Source: Lachnospiraceae bacterium
GTDB taxonomy: Bacteria > Bacillota > Clostridia > Lachnospirales > Lachnospiraceae
DNA: 63,060 nucleotides
NCBI GenBank assembly: GCA_017633935.1
Contig: JAGBOJ010000039.1
Location: 1 to 63,060, forward strand
Direction: 5' to 3'
This document shows positions 26,001 through 34,777 of the stretch, one piece after another. A program made the position numbers and the translations under genes. The notes beneath the pieces are model-generated. The model was given only the letters and a program-made list of their open reading frames with translations, was not told the origin of the DNA and made no database searches. Numbering within the stretch: position 1 is the stretch's first letter; the number at the start of each line of letters is the position of its first letter.

Positions 26001-26077
26001 ATGGCAATAATAACGGGCAGACGCTGTATCAGTTCAATGTGACAAAGGATGCCAACGGCAACTATGTGCAGCAATGA
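23009..26077 (+). CDS. Large repeat-rich membrane protein with four FliM-type peptides
   Basis: A 1022-residue protein of no family I know. Residues 107-232 are nine 14-residue repeats of the type MPSMEEMPVDMGME. Residues ~255-450 are Pro/Glu-rich with three near-identical blocks DDPNHIMTPEEIAALVGGAA (near 294, 350, 400) and a fourth variant NRMMSPEEIDAMFA (near 435); these resemble FliM's CheY-binding LSQAEIDALL. A Lys-rich stretch and one membrane helix (about 718-740, after PKKK) imply a cytoplasmic N-terminus. Outside, ~745-880 looks TPR-like (YQKGDYKGAYESLNG), then an Asp/Gly/Asn-rich tail. The ATG has no good ribosome-binding site, and TATACT at 22996 would put the start of RNA near the ATG. 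Confidence 0.75.
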   Translation: MGTDEDYLDRLLSAVTENYREEQGITEEPEPEVGDKFVSNPEAVLTSKPLIDKEPVPEPVTVERVYEPEQTFVQESVSEPEMNMQEAAAEQTPVFDEQISVDTETGMPPMEEVPVDPGMGMPSMEEMPVDMGMEMPSMEEMPVDPGMGMPSMGEIPVDPGMEMPSMEEMPVDMGMEMPQMEEMPVDPGMEMPPLEEVPVDMGMGMPPMGEMPVDMGMEMPSMEEMPVDMSMGMPQMDGFMDDGPAGMDILNEIQGLSEEELNAEPEPMSEPAFEPEPAAEEPASAPELSDDPNHIMTPEEIAALVGGAAAEEPAPEPEPEPIAEPEPAFEPEPVSEEPASAPELSDDPNHIMTPEEIAALVGGAAAEEPASEPEPEPIAEPEPVSEEPTQAPELSDDPNHIMTPEEIAALVGGAAAEEPAPEPEPEPEPAEEDANRMMSPEEIDAMFASAESVASGEAEEPAADGGAKTAKFTLNEVDGDVIPLDFGIDGEETKEEPGTADILGELGLAGADSTDMDVTEIIDDMPGDSELSEINDLLKKNDNSEMVEEDLLAMLQGSEEGEGEDENQENGAGEEPDEDDKKSKKKKRERKKKDKKADKEPELDEEGNPIRKKGLIARIAEFLFAGDDEDDEEGSQITQPAIAEDGTLVANPSEQTLENNEVLKEASADADDKKKKKKKKEKKPKPKKEKKPKPPKPKKEKKPKDPGPPEKRLPKKKVIAVAVFFTSFLAAVTFCTFAFANIGYESAAKTNYQKGDYKGAYESLNGLDHISAESQDIYNRAYVLMRLQRRLDAYNEFEQRGDALGAIDSLIQGVQIRDGLTEYAASLEVGSQFEEIYQEILNTLSGMFGVDEARARELYDISDKVEYTMALMDVTDPGWRDEIQPTVELTEGGAGIEFAEDGLTVDNAAHRQDTGEGEQAGDAEQTDVEIPDMSEDAWLPEEDTGFPSGDGTDTGGNNQNGNTEGITLTPDSDTVIIPEGAQLQVTPNNNNPSGGNNNGNNNGQTLYQFNVTKDANGNYVQQ
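23327..23704 (+). repeat. In-gene tandem repeat, nine 42-bp units
   Basis: Nine exact-length 42-bp units inside the 1022-aa gene, each encoding 14 residues of pattern MP-x-M-E-E-M-P-V-D-(M/P)-G-M-(E/G). A tenth unit at 23705 degenerates. Unit number is likely to vary between strains. Confidence 0.9.
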
Positions 26078-26101
26078 TATGCTGCAGGGTGCGATGATCA
26101 G

Positions 26102-26728
26102 ATGGTAGCGATAATAGATTATGATGCGGGAAATATAAACAGCGTGGAAAAGGCAGTCCGTTATTTAAATGGGGAGTGCCGTATAACACGTGACAAAGCG
26201 GAGATCCTTTCGGCGGATGCGGTCATTCTTCCGGGAGTGGGGGCTTTTGGTGAGGCAATGGAAAGGTTGAATGAGTATGATCTGACCGGCACCGTAAAGG
26301 AAGTCATATCCAAAGGTACACCGTTTCTTGGAATATGTCTCGGACTCCAGCTTTTATTTGAAAAAAGCGAAGAAAGTCCGGGGGTAAGCGGGCTCGGAGT
26401 GATAAAAGGAAGCGTTAAGAGACTTCCCCGGGATTTGGGATTAAAGGTTCCCGATATAGGATGGAATTCACTTCGGATATATAACAGGAACGGTCTTTTT
26501 AAGGATCTTGAAGACGAGGTTTTTGTATATTTTGTTCATTCCTATTATGCGGATGCGGAGGATAAATCCGTAGTTACCGCCGGGATAGATTACGGAGTAA
26601 GGGCGGATGTGGCTGTTGAGGCAGGCAATGTGTATGCCTGTCAGTTTCACCCCGAAAAATCCTCTAAGGCGGGACTTAAGATTTTGTCAAATTTCCTTAA
26701 GGTGGCTGAATGTATACCAAAAGAATAA
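26102..26728 (+). CDS. hisH: Imidazole glycerol phosphate synthase, glutaminase subunit
   Basis: Glutaminase partner of HisF in histidine synthesis; releases ammonia that is channelled to the cyclase. The 208-residue class I amidotransferase has the nucleophile motif [11 protein letters not shown] and the His-Glu pair in QFHPEKSSK. It overlaps hisF by 19 bp, consistent with a fixed 1:1 complex. Confidence 0.95.
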   Translation: MVAIIDYDAGNINSVEKAVRYLNGECRITRDKAEILSADAVILPGVGAFGEAMERLNEYDLTGTVKEVISKGTPFLGICLGLQLLFEKSEESPGVSGLGVIKGSVKRLPRDLGLKVPDIGWNSLRIYNRNGLFKDLEDEVFVYFVHSYYADAEDKSVVTAGIDYGVRADVAVEAGNVYACQFHPEKSSKAGLKILSNFLKVAECIPKE

Positions 26729-27477
26729 TCCCCTGTCTCGATGTAAATAACGGCAGGGTGGTAAAAGGAGTTAATTTTGTGAATCTGGTGGACGCCGGAG
26801 ACCCGGTGGAGGTAGCCGGAGTGCATGACAGGGAAGGTGCGGACGAGCTGGTTTTCCTTGACATCACGGCTTCATCAGACGGAAGGCGCACGGTTATCGA
26901 CATGGTAAGCCGTGTGGCAAGCTGTGTATTTATCCCATTCACGGTAGGCGGGGGCATACGCACGGTGGATGATTTTAAGGAGATACTCAGGGCAGGAGCG
27001 GACAAGGTTGCCGTTAACAGTGCAGCCATAGCAGACCCGGAGCTTATATCAAGGGCAGCCGACAAATTCGGAAGCCAGTGCGTGGTGCTTGCGATGGACG
27101 CGAAGAGAAGACCTGACGGAAACGGTTTTACGATCTATAAAAACGGCGGCAGGGTGGATATGAATATCGATGCCGTTGAATGGGCAAAAAAAGCGGTAGA
27201 GCTCGGGGCGGGCGAGATACTGCTTACAAGCATGGATGCGGACGGCACAAAGGCCGGATATGACATAGAGCTTACAAAGGCGGTATCGCAGGCGGTACCG
27301 GTGCCGGTTATCGCTTCGGGCGGAGCGGGAAATAAGGAGCATTTTTACGAGGCGCTGAGTGAAGGCGGAGCCGAAGCTGCTCTTGCCGCATCGCTCTTTC
27401 ATTTTAAGGAGCTTTCCATAGGTGAGGTCAAGGAATATCTTTTACAAAAAGGAGTGCCTGTAAGATGCCTGAAATAG
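26710..27477 (+). CDS. hisF: Imidazole glycerol phosphate synthase, cyclase subunit
   Basis: TIM-barrel cyclase that makes IGP and AICAR from PRFAR and ammonia. The 255 residues begin [19 protein letters not shown] with the N-terminal catalytic Asp, and include [13 protein letters not shown] and [11 protein letters not shown] phosphate loops. It overlaps hisH upstream and ung downstream by 13 bp. The AICAR by-product could feed the AICAR transformylase encoded at 30 kb. Confidence 0.96.
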   Translation: MYTKRIIPCLDVNNGRVVKGVNFVNLVDAGDPVEVAGVHDREGADELVFLDITASSDGRRTVIDMVSRVASCVFIPFTVGGGIRTVDDFKEILRAGADKVAVNSAAIADPELISRAADKFGSQCVVLAMDAKRRPDGNGFTIYKNGGRVDMNIDAVEWAKKAVELGAGEILLTSMDADGTKAGYDIELTKAVSQAVPVPVIASGGAGNKEHFYEALSEGGAEAALAASLFHFKELSIGEVKEYLLQKGVPVRCLK

Positions 27478-28145
27478 CCGGAGACTGGCTTAAAGCCGTA
27501 GGAGCGGAATTTAAGAAGCCGTATTATAAGCAGCTTTATGAATTTGTCAAGGCGGAGTACGGCAGATACGTCGTTTATCCCCCTTCGGGCGATATCTTTA
27601 ACGCGCTGCATCTTACACCGCTTAAAAGCGTTAAGGTCGTGATTTTGGGGCAGGACCCGTATCATGAGCCGGGGCAGGCTCACGGACTGTCTTTTTCCGT
27701 TCCAAAAGGGGCGGTGATACCCCCTTCTTTAAGGAACATATATAAGGAGCTTCACGATGATCTCGGCTGCTACATACCGGATAACGGATACTTGAAAAAA
27801 TGGGCGGATGAGGGGGTGCTGCTGCTTAACAGCGTGCTTACGGTACGCAGCGGGGCGGCTGCTTCACATCAGAACAAGGGCTGGGAAACATTTACGGATG
27901 CCATAATAAAGGCTGTAAACGATGAGGACAGACCTGTGGTCTATATGCTCTGGGGAAGGTATGCAAAGAATAAGGCAGCCTTTCTTAACAATAAAAAGCA
28001 GCTTATTTTACAGGCTGCCCATCCGAGCCCGCTTTCGGCAAATAACGGCTTTTTCGGATGCAGACATTTTTCCGCCTGCAACGAATTCTTAAAGGAAAAC
28101 GGGATCGAACCGATAGACTGGCAGATAGAAAACATAAGGATATAG
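27465..28145 (+). CDS. ung: Uracil-DNA glycosylase
   Basis: Removes uracil from DNA to start base-excision repair. The 226 residues carry the water-activating motif [20 protein letters not shown] and the DNA-intercalating motif [18 protein letters not shown]. The start lies inside the end of hisF, so it is translated from the his transcript. Length is normal for family 1 enzymes. Confidence 0.96.
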   Translation: MPEIAGDWLKAVGAEFKKPYYKQLYEFVKAEYGRYVVYPPSGDIFNALHLTPLKSVKVVILGQDPYHEPGQAHGLSFSVPKGAVIPPSLRNIYKELHDDLGCYIPDNGYLKKWADEGVLLLNSVLTVRSGAAASHQNKGWETFTDAIIKAVNDEDRPVVYMLWGRYAKNKAAFLNNKKQLILQAAHPSPLSANNGFFGCRHFSACNEFLKENGIEPIDWQIENIRI

Positions 28146-28165
28146 AGAGTATAAGGAGGAGTATT

Positions 28166-29440
28166 ATGAAAAAAAGGGCATTTATCGGCAAAGAGCGGGC
28201 AGAGGAGCTTGCAAAAAAGTATCCGACCCCGTTTCACCTCTATGACGAGAAGGGTATCAGGGATAACGCAAAAAAAGTGGTGGAGGCTTTTTCCTGGAAT
28301 GAAGGGTACAGGGAATTTTTTGCGGTAAAAGCCACACCGAATCCGTTTATCTTAAAGCTTTTTAAGGATTACGGCTGCGGCTGTGACTGCTCATCTTTAG
28401 CAGAGCTTAAGCTGGCGGAGGCCGCCGGCTATTCGGGCGAGGAGATAATGTTTTCATCAAACGAGACACCGGCCGAAGAATATGCATATGCATCAAAGCT
28501 CGGGGCGGTCATAAACTTTGACGACATAACCCATATAGAATATTTTGAAAAGAATGTGGGAGCCCTGCCGAAGACGATATCCTGCCGTTTTAATCCCGGA
28601 GGATATTTCAGTATAGCAAATTCGATAATGGATAATCCGGGCGAGTCCAAGTACGGGATGACAAAGGAGCAGATATTTGAAGCCTTTGGCATATTAAAGG
28701 AAAAGGGAGTTGAAAAATTCGGAATACATGCTTTTCTTGCAAGCAACACGGTTACGGATGAGTACTATCCGGAGCTTGCAGGGCAGTTGTTTAAGCTGGC
28801 AGTGGAATTAAAGGAAAAGACGGGTGCACATATCGCATTCATAAATCTGTCCGGCGGTGTGGGTATACCGTATAAGCCGGATCAGAAGGAAAATGATATT
28901 ATAAAGATCGGGGAAGGGGTAAAGAAAAGATTTGAAGAGATCCTCGTACCGGCAGGGATGGGGAACGTAAGGATATATACCGAAATGGGGCGCTTTATGA
29001 TGGGACCCTACGGGGCACTGCTTACGAGGGCCATCCACAAAAAGCACATATACAGGGAATATATCGGAGTGGATGCATGCGCGTCAAATCTTATGAGACC
29101 GGCCATGTACGGCGCATATCATCACATAACCGTGCTCGGAAAGGAAGATGCGCCGTGTGACAGCGTTTACGACGTTGTCGGGTCACTTTGCGAAAATAAT
29201 GACAAGTTTGCCATAGAGCGTAATCTGCCGCAGATCGATACGGGAGACCTGCTTTATATACATGATACGGGCGCCCACGGACACGCCATGGGATATAATT
29301 ATAACGGCAGACTTCGTTCGGCAGAGGTACTTTTAAGGGAGGACGGGTCGGATATGCTTATAAGAAGAGCCGAAACCCTTAAGGATTATTTTGCAACTCT
29401 TGACTGCTTTGATGAATTTAAAGGATTGTTTGAAGATTAA
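28166..29440 (+). CDS. lysA: Diaminopimelate decarboxylase-family enzyme
   Basis: Fold III PLP decarboxylase, expected to convert meso-diaminopimelate to lysine. The 424 residues have YPTPFHLYDEKGI, the PLP-lysine in FFAVKATPNPFIL, the glycine loop INLSGGVGIPY and the active-site Cys region GSLCENNDKF. An in-frame extension to 28058 overlaps ung and is rejected in favour of the ATG at 28166, which has AAGGAGGAG upstream. Specificity for another substrate within the family is possible. Confidence 0.82.
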   Translation: MKKRAFIGKERAEELAKKYPTPFHLYDEKGIRDNAKKVVEAFSWNEGYREFFAVKATPNPFILKLFKDYGCGCDCSSLAELKLAEAAGYSGEEIMFSSNETPAEEYAYASKLGAVINFDDITHIEYFEKNVGALPKTISCRFNPGGYFSIANSIMDNPGESKYGMTKEQIFEAFGILKEKGVEKFGIHAFLASNTVTDEYYPELAGQLFKLAVELKEKTGAHIAFINLSGGVGIPYKPDQKENDIIKIGEGVKKRFEEILVPAGMGNVRIYTEMGRFMMGPYGALLTRAIHKKHIYREYIGVDACASNLMRPAMYGAYHHITVLGKEDAPCDSVYDVVGSLCENNDKFAIERNLPQIDTGDLLYIHDTGAHGHAMGYNYNGRLRSAEVLLREDGSDMLIRRAETLKDYFATLDCFDEFKGLFED

Positions 29441-29452
29441 CGGAGGTTGCTT

Positions 29453-30166
29453 ATGAATTATGTAAACCTTAAAGACGAGATATCATCCGTATCATATCCG
29501 GGAAGAGGGATCGTGATCGGAAGGAGCGGTGACGGAAGGTGCGCCGTAACTGCCTATTTTATTATGGGTCGTTCGGAAAATTCGAGGAACAGGGTGTTTA
29601 TAGCAGACGGTGACGGGATAAGGACAAAGGCCTTTGATGAAAGTAAGCTTACCGACCCCTCTCTTATAATCTATGCCCCGGTAAGGGTGCTTGACGGATA
29701 TACAATAGTCACGAACGGCGATCAGACCGACACCGTCTATGACGGATTAAAGGCTGGTAAGACCTTTGAAGAGTCCTTAAGAAGCAGGAAATTTGAGCCC
29801 GATGCTCCAAATTACACTCCGAGGATATCGGGACTGTTAAATATTAAAGACGGCCGGTATGATTACAGCCTTTCGATATTAAAAAGTGATAACGGCAACC
29901 CCGATGAATGCTTAAGATATACCTTTAATTATGATGCTCCGGCTGCCGGAAAGGGTCATTATATCCATACCTATATGAAGGACGGAAATCCTCTGCCAAG
30001 CTATGAGGGAGAGCCGACACCGGTGCTCATCGAAGGCAGCATCGATGAGTTTACGGATACGGTCTGGAACGCACTTAATGAAGAAAACAAGGTATCTTTA
30101 TTTACGAGATTTACAGATATTGAAACAGGCAGTTTTGAAAGCAGGATGATCAATAAAAACAAATAG
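29453..30166 (+). CDS. purO: IMP cyclohydrolase, PurO type
   Basis: Final step of purine synthesis: ring closure of FAICAR to IMP. The 237-residue protein begins MNYVNLKDEISSVSYPGRG and contains GRSENSRNRVF, matching the PurO-like IMP cyclohydrolase family rather than the N-terminal domain of PurH. It is followed 9 bp later by a separate AICAR transformylase, so the two PurH activities are split here. The ATG at 29453 follows CGGAGG; the TTG at 29447 abuts that site. Confidence 0.88.
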   Translation: MNYVNLKDEISSVSYPGRGIVIGRSGDGRCAVTAYFIMGRSENSRNRVFIADGDGIRTKAFDESKLTDPSLIIYAPVRVLDGYTIVTNGDQTDTVYDGLKAGKTFEESLRSRKFEPDAPNYTPRISGLLNIKDGRYDYSLSILKSDNGNPDECLRYTFNYDAPAAGKGHYIHTYMKDGNPLPSYEGEPTPVLIEGSIDEFTDTVWNALNEENKVSLFTRFTDIETGSFESRMINKNK

Positions 30167-30175
30167 GAGGTACGC

Positions 30176-31354
30176 ATGAACGAGCTTTCGCTGAAATACG
30201 GCTGTAACCCGAATCAGAAACCGTCAAGGGTCTATATGGCAGACGGTTCGGAGCTTCCGATCGAGGTCTTAAACGGCAGACCGGGCTATATCAATCTTCT
30301 GGACGCCTTCAACGGATGGCAGCTTGTGAAGGAATTAAAGGTGGCAACCGGACTTCCGGCGGCTGCATCCTTTAAGCATGTGTCGCCTGCGGGGGCAGCA
30401 GTGGGGCTTCCCTTAAGCGACATTGAAAAAAAGATCTACTGGGTGGAAAAATTTGGAGAGCTTACACCGCTTGCATGCGCATACGCGAGAGCAAGGGGAG
30501 CGGACAGGATGTCGTCTTTCGGTGATTTTATATCTCTTTCGGATGTCTGTGATAAAAAGACCGCAGAGCTCATTAAAGGAGAGGTTTCTGACGGGATAAT
30601 AGCTCCGGGCTATGAAGAAGAGGCACTTGAGATACTTTGTAAAAAGAAGAAGGGTGCCTATGCGGTAATAAAGATAGACGAAAAATACAAGCCGGATGCA
30701 ACAGAGACAAAACAGGTTTTCGGAGTGACATTTGAACAGGGCAGGAACGATCTTAAGATCGATGATGGGCTGTTTAAGAATATAGTGACCGAAAATAAGA
30801 ACCTGCCGGAGAGTGCTTTAACCGATCTTATGATATCGATGATCACGCTCAAGTATACGCAGTCCAATTCGGTATGCTATGTAAAAAACGGACAGGCGAT
30901 AGGAGTGGGAGCGGGGCAGCAGTCGAGGATTCATTGTACGAGGCTTGCCGGCAGCAAGGCGGACAACTGGTTTTTGCGCCAGTCGCCGCAGGTGCTTGAG
31001 CTTCCCTTTAAGGAGGGTATAGGAAAGCCCGACAGGGATAATGCCATAGACCTTTATATGGGTGAGGATTATATGGATGTGCTTGAGGACGGTAAGTGGC
31101 AGAATATCTTTACCAAACGTCCCGATGTGTTTACCGCGGAAGAAAAGAGGGCTTGGCTTGATAAAAACACGGACGTTGCGCTGGGATCGGATGCCTTCTT
31201 CCCGTTTGGCGACAATATCGAACGGGCTTTTAAGAGCGGTGTTAAATATGTGGCACAGCCCGGAGGGTCCGTCAGGGATGATAATGTCATACAGGCATGC
31301 GACAGGCATGACATGGTGATGTGCTTTACGGGCATAAGGCTGTTTCACCATTAA
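30176..31354 (+). CDS. AICAR transformylase (PurH transformylase domain, stand-alone)
   Basis: Transfers a formyl group from 10-formyl-THF to AICAR, giving FAICAR. The 392 residues begin LSLKYGCNPNQKPSRVY and show AAASFKHVSPAGAAVG with the catalytic Lys/His pair, YTQSNSVCYVKNGQAIGVGA and PGGSVRDDNVIQACD. The N-terminal cyclohydrolase domain of normal PurH is absent, its role being filled by the preceding purO. AGGAGG precedes the ATG. Confidence 0.9.
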   Translation: MNELSLKYGCNPNQKPSRVYMADGSELPIEVLNGRPGYINLLDAFNGWQLVKELKVATGLPAAASFKHVSPAGAAVGLPLSDIEKKIYWVEKFGELTPLACAYARARGADRMSSFGDFISLSDVCDKKTAELIKGEVSDGIIAPGYEEEALEILCKKKKGAYAVIKIDEKYKPDATETKQVFGVTFEQGRNDLKIDDGLFKNIVTENKNLPESALTDLMISMITLKYTQSNSVCYVKNGQAIGVGAGQQSRIHCTRLAGSKADNWFLRQSPQVLELPFKEGIGKPDRDNAIDLYMGEDYMDVLEDGKWQNIFTKRPDVFTAEEKRAWLDKNTDVALGSDAFFPFGDNIERAFKSGVKYVAQPGGSVRDDNVIQACDRHDMVMCFTGIRLFHH

Positions 31355-31395
31355 ATAACTCGGGAGAAGGTCGGATAAAAAAAGGAGCAGAAAAT

Positions 31396-32322
31396 ATGAT
31401 ATACACCGTTACATTTAATCCGGCACTGGATTATATAGTCCATCCGGAAGGGGAGATCGTTGAGGGGAAAGTAAACAGAAGCGTCAAGGAAGAGTTTTAT
31501 TATGGCGGAAAGGGTATAAATGTATCCCTTGTCTTAAACAGTCTGGGTATTGATTCGATCGCGCTCGGCTTTATTGCCGGCTTTACCGGCTTTGCGATAG
31601 AGCACGGCATCAGGAGAAAGGGCATACAGACAGACTTTATAATGCTTGAAGGGGGTATATCGAGGATCAACGTAAAGATCAGAAAAGAGAAGGAAACCGC
31701 CATAAATGCAGCAGGTCCCAGACCCGGTAACGATGATGTAAAAGCATTCATGAAGAAGCTGGAGGTACTTGAAGAGGGGGACTATCTTGTGCTTGCCGGA
31801 AGCGTGCCCTCAAACATGCACGAGGACATCTATGAAAGGATAATGCGCCGCGTTGCCGACAGGAATATCAATACTGTGGTGGATGCAGAGGGAGATCTTC
31901 TGCTTAAGACCCTGCCGCTCAAGCCGTTTCTGATAAAGCCCAACAAACAGGAGCTGGGCAGGCTTTTTGATACGGAGATCAAAGATGATGACGAGATAAT
32001 AGAGTATGCAAAAAAGCTTCAGAAGGACGGTGCGAAGAATGTCCTTGTATCAAAGGGGGCTGAGGGTGCGATCCTTATCCCGGAGGAAGGCAAGGTAAGA
32101 ACGATCGGAGTACCCGAGGGCAGGGTGATAAATACCGTCGGCGCGGGGGATTCGATGGTGGCTGGCTTTATTGCCGGATATATGAAAAACGAAAATATGG
32201 CAAAGGCTTTGAACCTTGCCACGGCAGCGGCGTCTGCAACGGCGATCTCCGAGGGACTCGGAGAAAAGTCAACTATAATGATGCAGTTGGAGAAGATAAA
32301 TAACGGATATTGGCAGCAATGA
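31396..32322 (+). CDS. fruK: 1-phosphofructokinase-type PfkB kinase
   Basis: Ribokinase-fold sugar kinase, most like 1-phosphofructokinase (fructose-1-P to fructose-1,6-bisP). The 308 residues begin MIYTVTFNPALDYIV and have YYGGKGINVSLVL and the anion-hole/base motif NTVGAGDSMVAGFIAGY. A frame extension to 31321 overlaps the previous gene and lacks a ribosome-binding site; AAAGGAG precedes the ATG at 31396. It overlaps ptsI by ATGA, tying it to PTS sugar uptake. Tagatose-6-P is an alternative substrate. Confidence 0.85.
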   Translation: MIYTVTFNPALDYIVHPEGEIVEGKVNRSVKEEFYYGGKGINVSLVLNSLGIDSIALGFIAGFTGFAIEHGIRRKGIQTDFIMLEGGISRINVKIRKEKETAINAAGPRPGNDDVKAFMKKLEVLEEGDYLVLAGSVPSNMHEDIYERIMRRVADRNINTVVDAEGDLLLKTLPLKPFLIKPNKQELGRLFDTEIKDDDEIIEYAKKLQKDGAKNVLVSKGAEGAILIPEEGKVRTIGVPEGRVINTVGAGDSMVAGFIAGYMKNENMAKALNLATAAASATAISEGLGEKSTIMMQLEKINNGYWQQ

Positions 32323-34055
32323 AAGAAAAAAGCAGAAAATTAAACGGAATAGGAATATTTGAGGATATCGGCATAGGACCGGCATTTGTGATCAGGGAGT
32401 ATAAGCCGGATTACAAAAAGAAGAGCCTTCTGACACCGGATGAGGAAAAACGCAGGTTTCATAAGGCTATGGACGGTCTGTGCAAAGAACTTGAAAATAT
32501 GATAGCCGATACAAGGAAAAATGTGGGCGAGGACGAGGCCGACATTATGGAGGCTCAGCTTATCCTTACCAGAGATTCGTCCATTTCCGAGCAGACTCTG
32601 TTAAGGATCGAAAAGGGCTATACATCTGAGGGAGCCATTGTGGAGGTATGCACGAAATGTATGGATTCCTTCAGAAAGTCCGGAGACAGGATGCTTATAG
32701 ACAGAGCTGAGGATATAGGGGATATAATGTACAGACTGCTCCTGATCTTAGCCGACCGTCAGACGGAGTCGGTAGTGGAGATACCCGAGGGCTCTGTAGT
32801 GGTGTGTGAGGAGCTGAATTTCTACGTGGCACGGGCACTGTTTGCAAATAAGCCTGCCGGTATAGTGACCAGAAGGGGAGGAAGCTCGGGGCATGCGGCT
32901 TTAATAGTAAGAGGGCTTATGATCCCCGCCGTTTTTTCGGTAAACGGGATTACAAAGGTGATAAGCAACGGTCAGGAGGTGATCGTCAACGGTCAGGACG
33001 GACTCGTATATATAAACGCCGATGATGAGGACCGGGATGAGAACGTAAAAAAACAGGCTGCTATAAGGGAAAGGCGCGCTCTTTTAAGCAGATATAAGGA
33101 TCTTCCGGGTCTTACAAGCGATGGGGTTCCTTTTGCTGTTTTGTGCAATATAGGTTCGGTCGAGGAAATAGGACCGGCTGTGTCAAACGGCTGTGAGGGA
33201 GTCGGACTTTTCAGGACGGAATTTATGTTCCAGCAGAAGGGAGTTGAGCCCTCCGAGGATGAACAGGCCGATGTATACAGAAGAGTTGCCATCAATATGA
33301 AGGAACTGGACACCGTAATAAGGACACTGGATGTGGGCGGGGATAAAATGCTTCCGTATCAGTTCAGCTCGTCAAGGAGCAAGGAGGGTCAGGAAAAAAA
33401 TCCTTTTCTGGGCTTAAGGGGCATCAGAAATTCCCTTGTATACAGGGAAACCTTTATACGGCAGATAAAGGCCATACTGCGTGCTGCCGTGTACGGCAAT
33501 GTTTCGATAAGCCTGCCTATGGTCACCAACTTAAGCGAGATAAGAGAGGCTAAAAAAATAATCAGTCTGGCAGCGGCACAGCTTGAAAGGGAGGGAGCCG
33601 AATTTGTGAAAAACGTTCCGGTGGGTGTGATGATCGAGACACCGGCGGCGGCTTTCATGGCTGAAGATTTTGCACGCGAGGCTGACTTCTTTTCGGTGGG
33701 GACAAATGATCTTACGCAGTATATAATGTGCGCCGAGCGCGGGAATCCGCAGGTTGAATATCTTTCATCGATATTTGAGCCTTCCGTGATCCGGGCGATC
33801 TACAGGATAATCGAAGCGGCAAAGAAGGCTCATATCAGAGTCGGTATGTGCGGTGAGGCATCAAAGGATAAAAGATATCTCGCGCTTCTTGCGGCATGGG
33901 GTGCAAACGGAGTATCGGTGGGGACATCACAGATAACGGCTGTAAGGGCAATGGTCGCAGAGCTTGGCTCAGAGGGAAAGAAGGAGCTTTTTGAACCCGT
34001 GCTTTCTATGGCGACAAGAGAAGAGATCATTGATTTTATGGACAGAAATGTCTGA
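32319..34055 (+). CDS. ptsI: Phosphoenolpyruvate-protein phosphotransferase (PTS enzyme I)
   Basis: Takes phosphate from PEP and passes it to HPr, energising all PTS sugar uptake. The 578-residue product has the phospho-histidine loop TRRGGSSGHAALIVRG and the PEP-binding barrel motifs GCEGVGLFRTEFMF, FFSVGTNDLTQYIM and GMCGEASKD. The start is the ATG overlapping the fruK stop; an in-frame TTG 9 bp earlier is less likely. No ptsH is adjacent. Confidence 0.95.
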   Translation: MKEKSRKLNGIGIFEDIGIGPAFVIREYKPDYKKKSLLTPDEEKRRFHKAMDGLCKELENMIADTRKNVGEDEADIMEAQLILTRDSSISEQTLLRIEKGYTSEGAIVEVCTKCMDSFRKSGDRMLIDRAEDIGDIMYRLLLILADRQTESVVEIPEGSVVVCEELNFYVARALFANKPAGIVTRRGGSSGHAALIVRGLMIPAVFSVNGITKVISNGQEVIVNGQDGLVYINADDEDRDENVKKQAAIRERRALLSRYKDLPGLTSDGVPFAVLCNIGSVEEIGPAVSNGCEGVGLFRTEFMFQQKGVEPSEDEQADVYRRVAINMKELDTVIRTLDVGGDKMLPYQFSSSRSKEGQEKNPFLGLRGIRNSLVYRETFIRQIKAILRAAVYGNVSISLPMVTNLSEIREAKKIISLAAAQLEREGAEFVKNVPVGVMIETPAAAFMAEDFAREADFFSVGTNDLTQYIMCAERGNPQVEYLSSIFEPSVIRAIYRIIEAAKKAHIRVGMCGEASKDKRYLALLAAWGANGVSVGTSQITAVRAMVAELGSEGKKELFEPVLSMATREEIIDFMDRNV

Positions 34056-34081
34056 CAGCTTTATTTGCATTACGGGGTGCT

Positions 34082-34109
34082 TTGTGCTATATTTAGTGTG
34101 TAGTATAAG
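34082..34109 (+). promoter_or_regulatory. Likely promoter of tRNA-Leu
   Basis: TTGTGC (34082-34087), 16-bp spacer, TATAAG (34104-34109), ending 19 bp before the tRNA. Confidence 0.4.
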
Positions 34110-34128
34110 GTTTTAAAAGAGAAGCTAA

Positions 34129-34211
34129 GCCGGCGTGTCGGAATGGCAGACGAGACAGACTCAAAATCTGTTGTCCGTAAGGGCGTGCGGGTTCAAGTCC
34201 CGCCGCCGGCA
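34129..34211 (+). tRNA. tRNA-Leu (anticodon CAA)
   Basis: Acceptor arms GCCGGCG and CGCCGGC pair perfectly. The anticodon stem ACAGA/TCTGT encloses loop CTCAAAA, giving anticodon CAA (codon UUG). A long variable arm (TTGTCCGTAAGGGCG) marks a class II tRNA. The T arm is GCGGG-TTCAAGT-CCCGC. Discriminator is A and the 3' CCA is not encoded. Confidence 0.95.
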
Positions 34212-34289
34212 TTATGATAGTGAAAAAATATCAGATACCGTGAATTTATAAATGACAAAGGAGTCAAACGGTACGGCCGGGGATGTCAT

Positions 34290-34766
34290 ATGATCAAAGC
34301 GGATGAAACGCATATACAGGCGGCAGTAAGCGTGCTGGAGTGGTTCAGGCAGGCCGCTCATTACGACAATGAAGAGCTTACTGTTTATATGAATGAATTT
34401 GATGTATGGGAGCTTCTCTCAGACAGGGAAGAGATGAAGCGCCTGTCTCGTGCGGAGATTGAAGAGGTCATAGAAAAGATCGGATACAGGATAAATCTCC
34501 TAAACCGGACGGTGATGAAGAAAAATGCCAAGGTCGAACAGGAAGAGCTGATGAAGATGTACAGCAGTGACAGCTATAAGGCGGGAGAAGAGACGCTTAT
34601 GGCACTTGCTGAACAGGAACAGGACGAACAGCGGACAAGACAGGTCATAAAGCTTCTTATGGAGGTAAACGATATACCGCTTCCGGAGGCATTCAGCAAA
34701 TGGTACAACTCCCCGGTAAAGCTGAATAAAGAGCTTACCGCGGATGAATGTTTTGAAAAGCTTTAA
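34290..34766 (+). CDS. Hypothetical protein, first gene of an unknown three-gene operon
   Basis: A 158-residue soluble, helix-rich and acidic protein: VSVLEWFRQAAHYDNEELTV, a central charged stretch EEVIEKIGYRINLLNRT and a C-terminal KLLMEVNDIPLPEAFSKWYN. There are no cysteines, membrane segments or recognised motifs. GGGGAT sits 8 nt before the ATG. It is followed 11 bp later by the next gene with the same strand, forming a unit with 34778 and 35647. Confidence 0.6.
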   Translation: MIKADETHIQAAVSVLEWFRQAAHYDNEELTVYMNEFDVWELLSDREEMKRLSRAEIEEVIEKIGYRINLLNRTVMKKNAKVEQEELMKMYSSDSYKAGEETLMALAEQEQDEQRTRQVIKLLMEVNDIPLPEAFSKWYNSPVKLNKELTADECFEKL

Positions 34767-34777
34767 GGAGGTAAATT

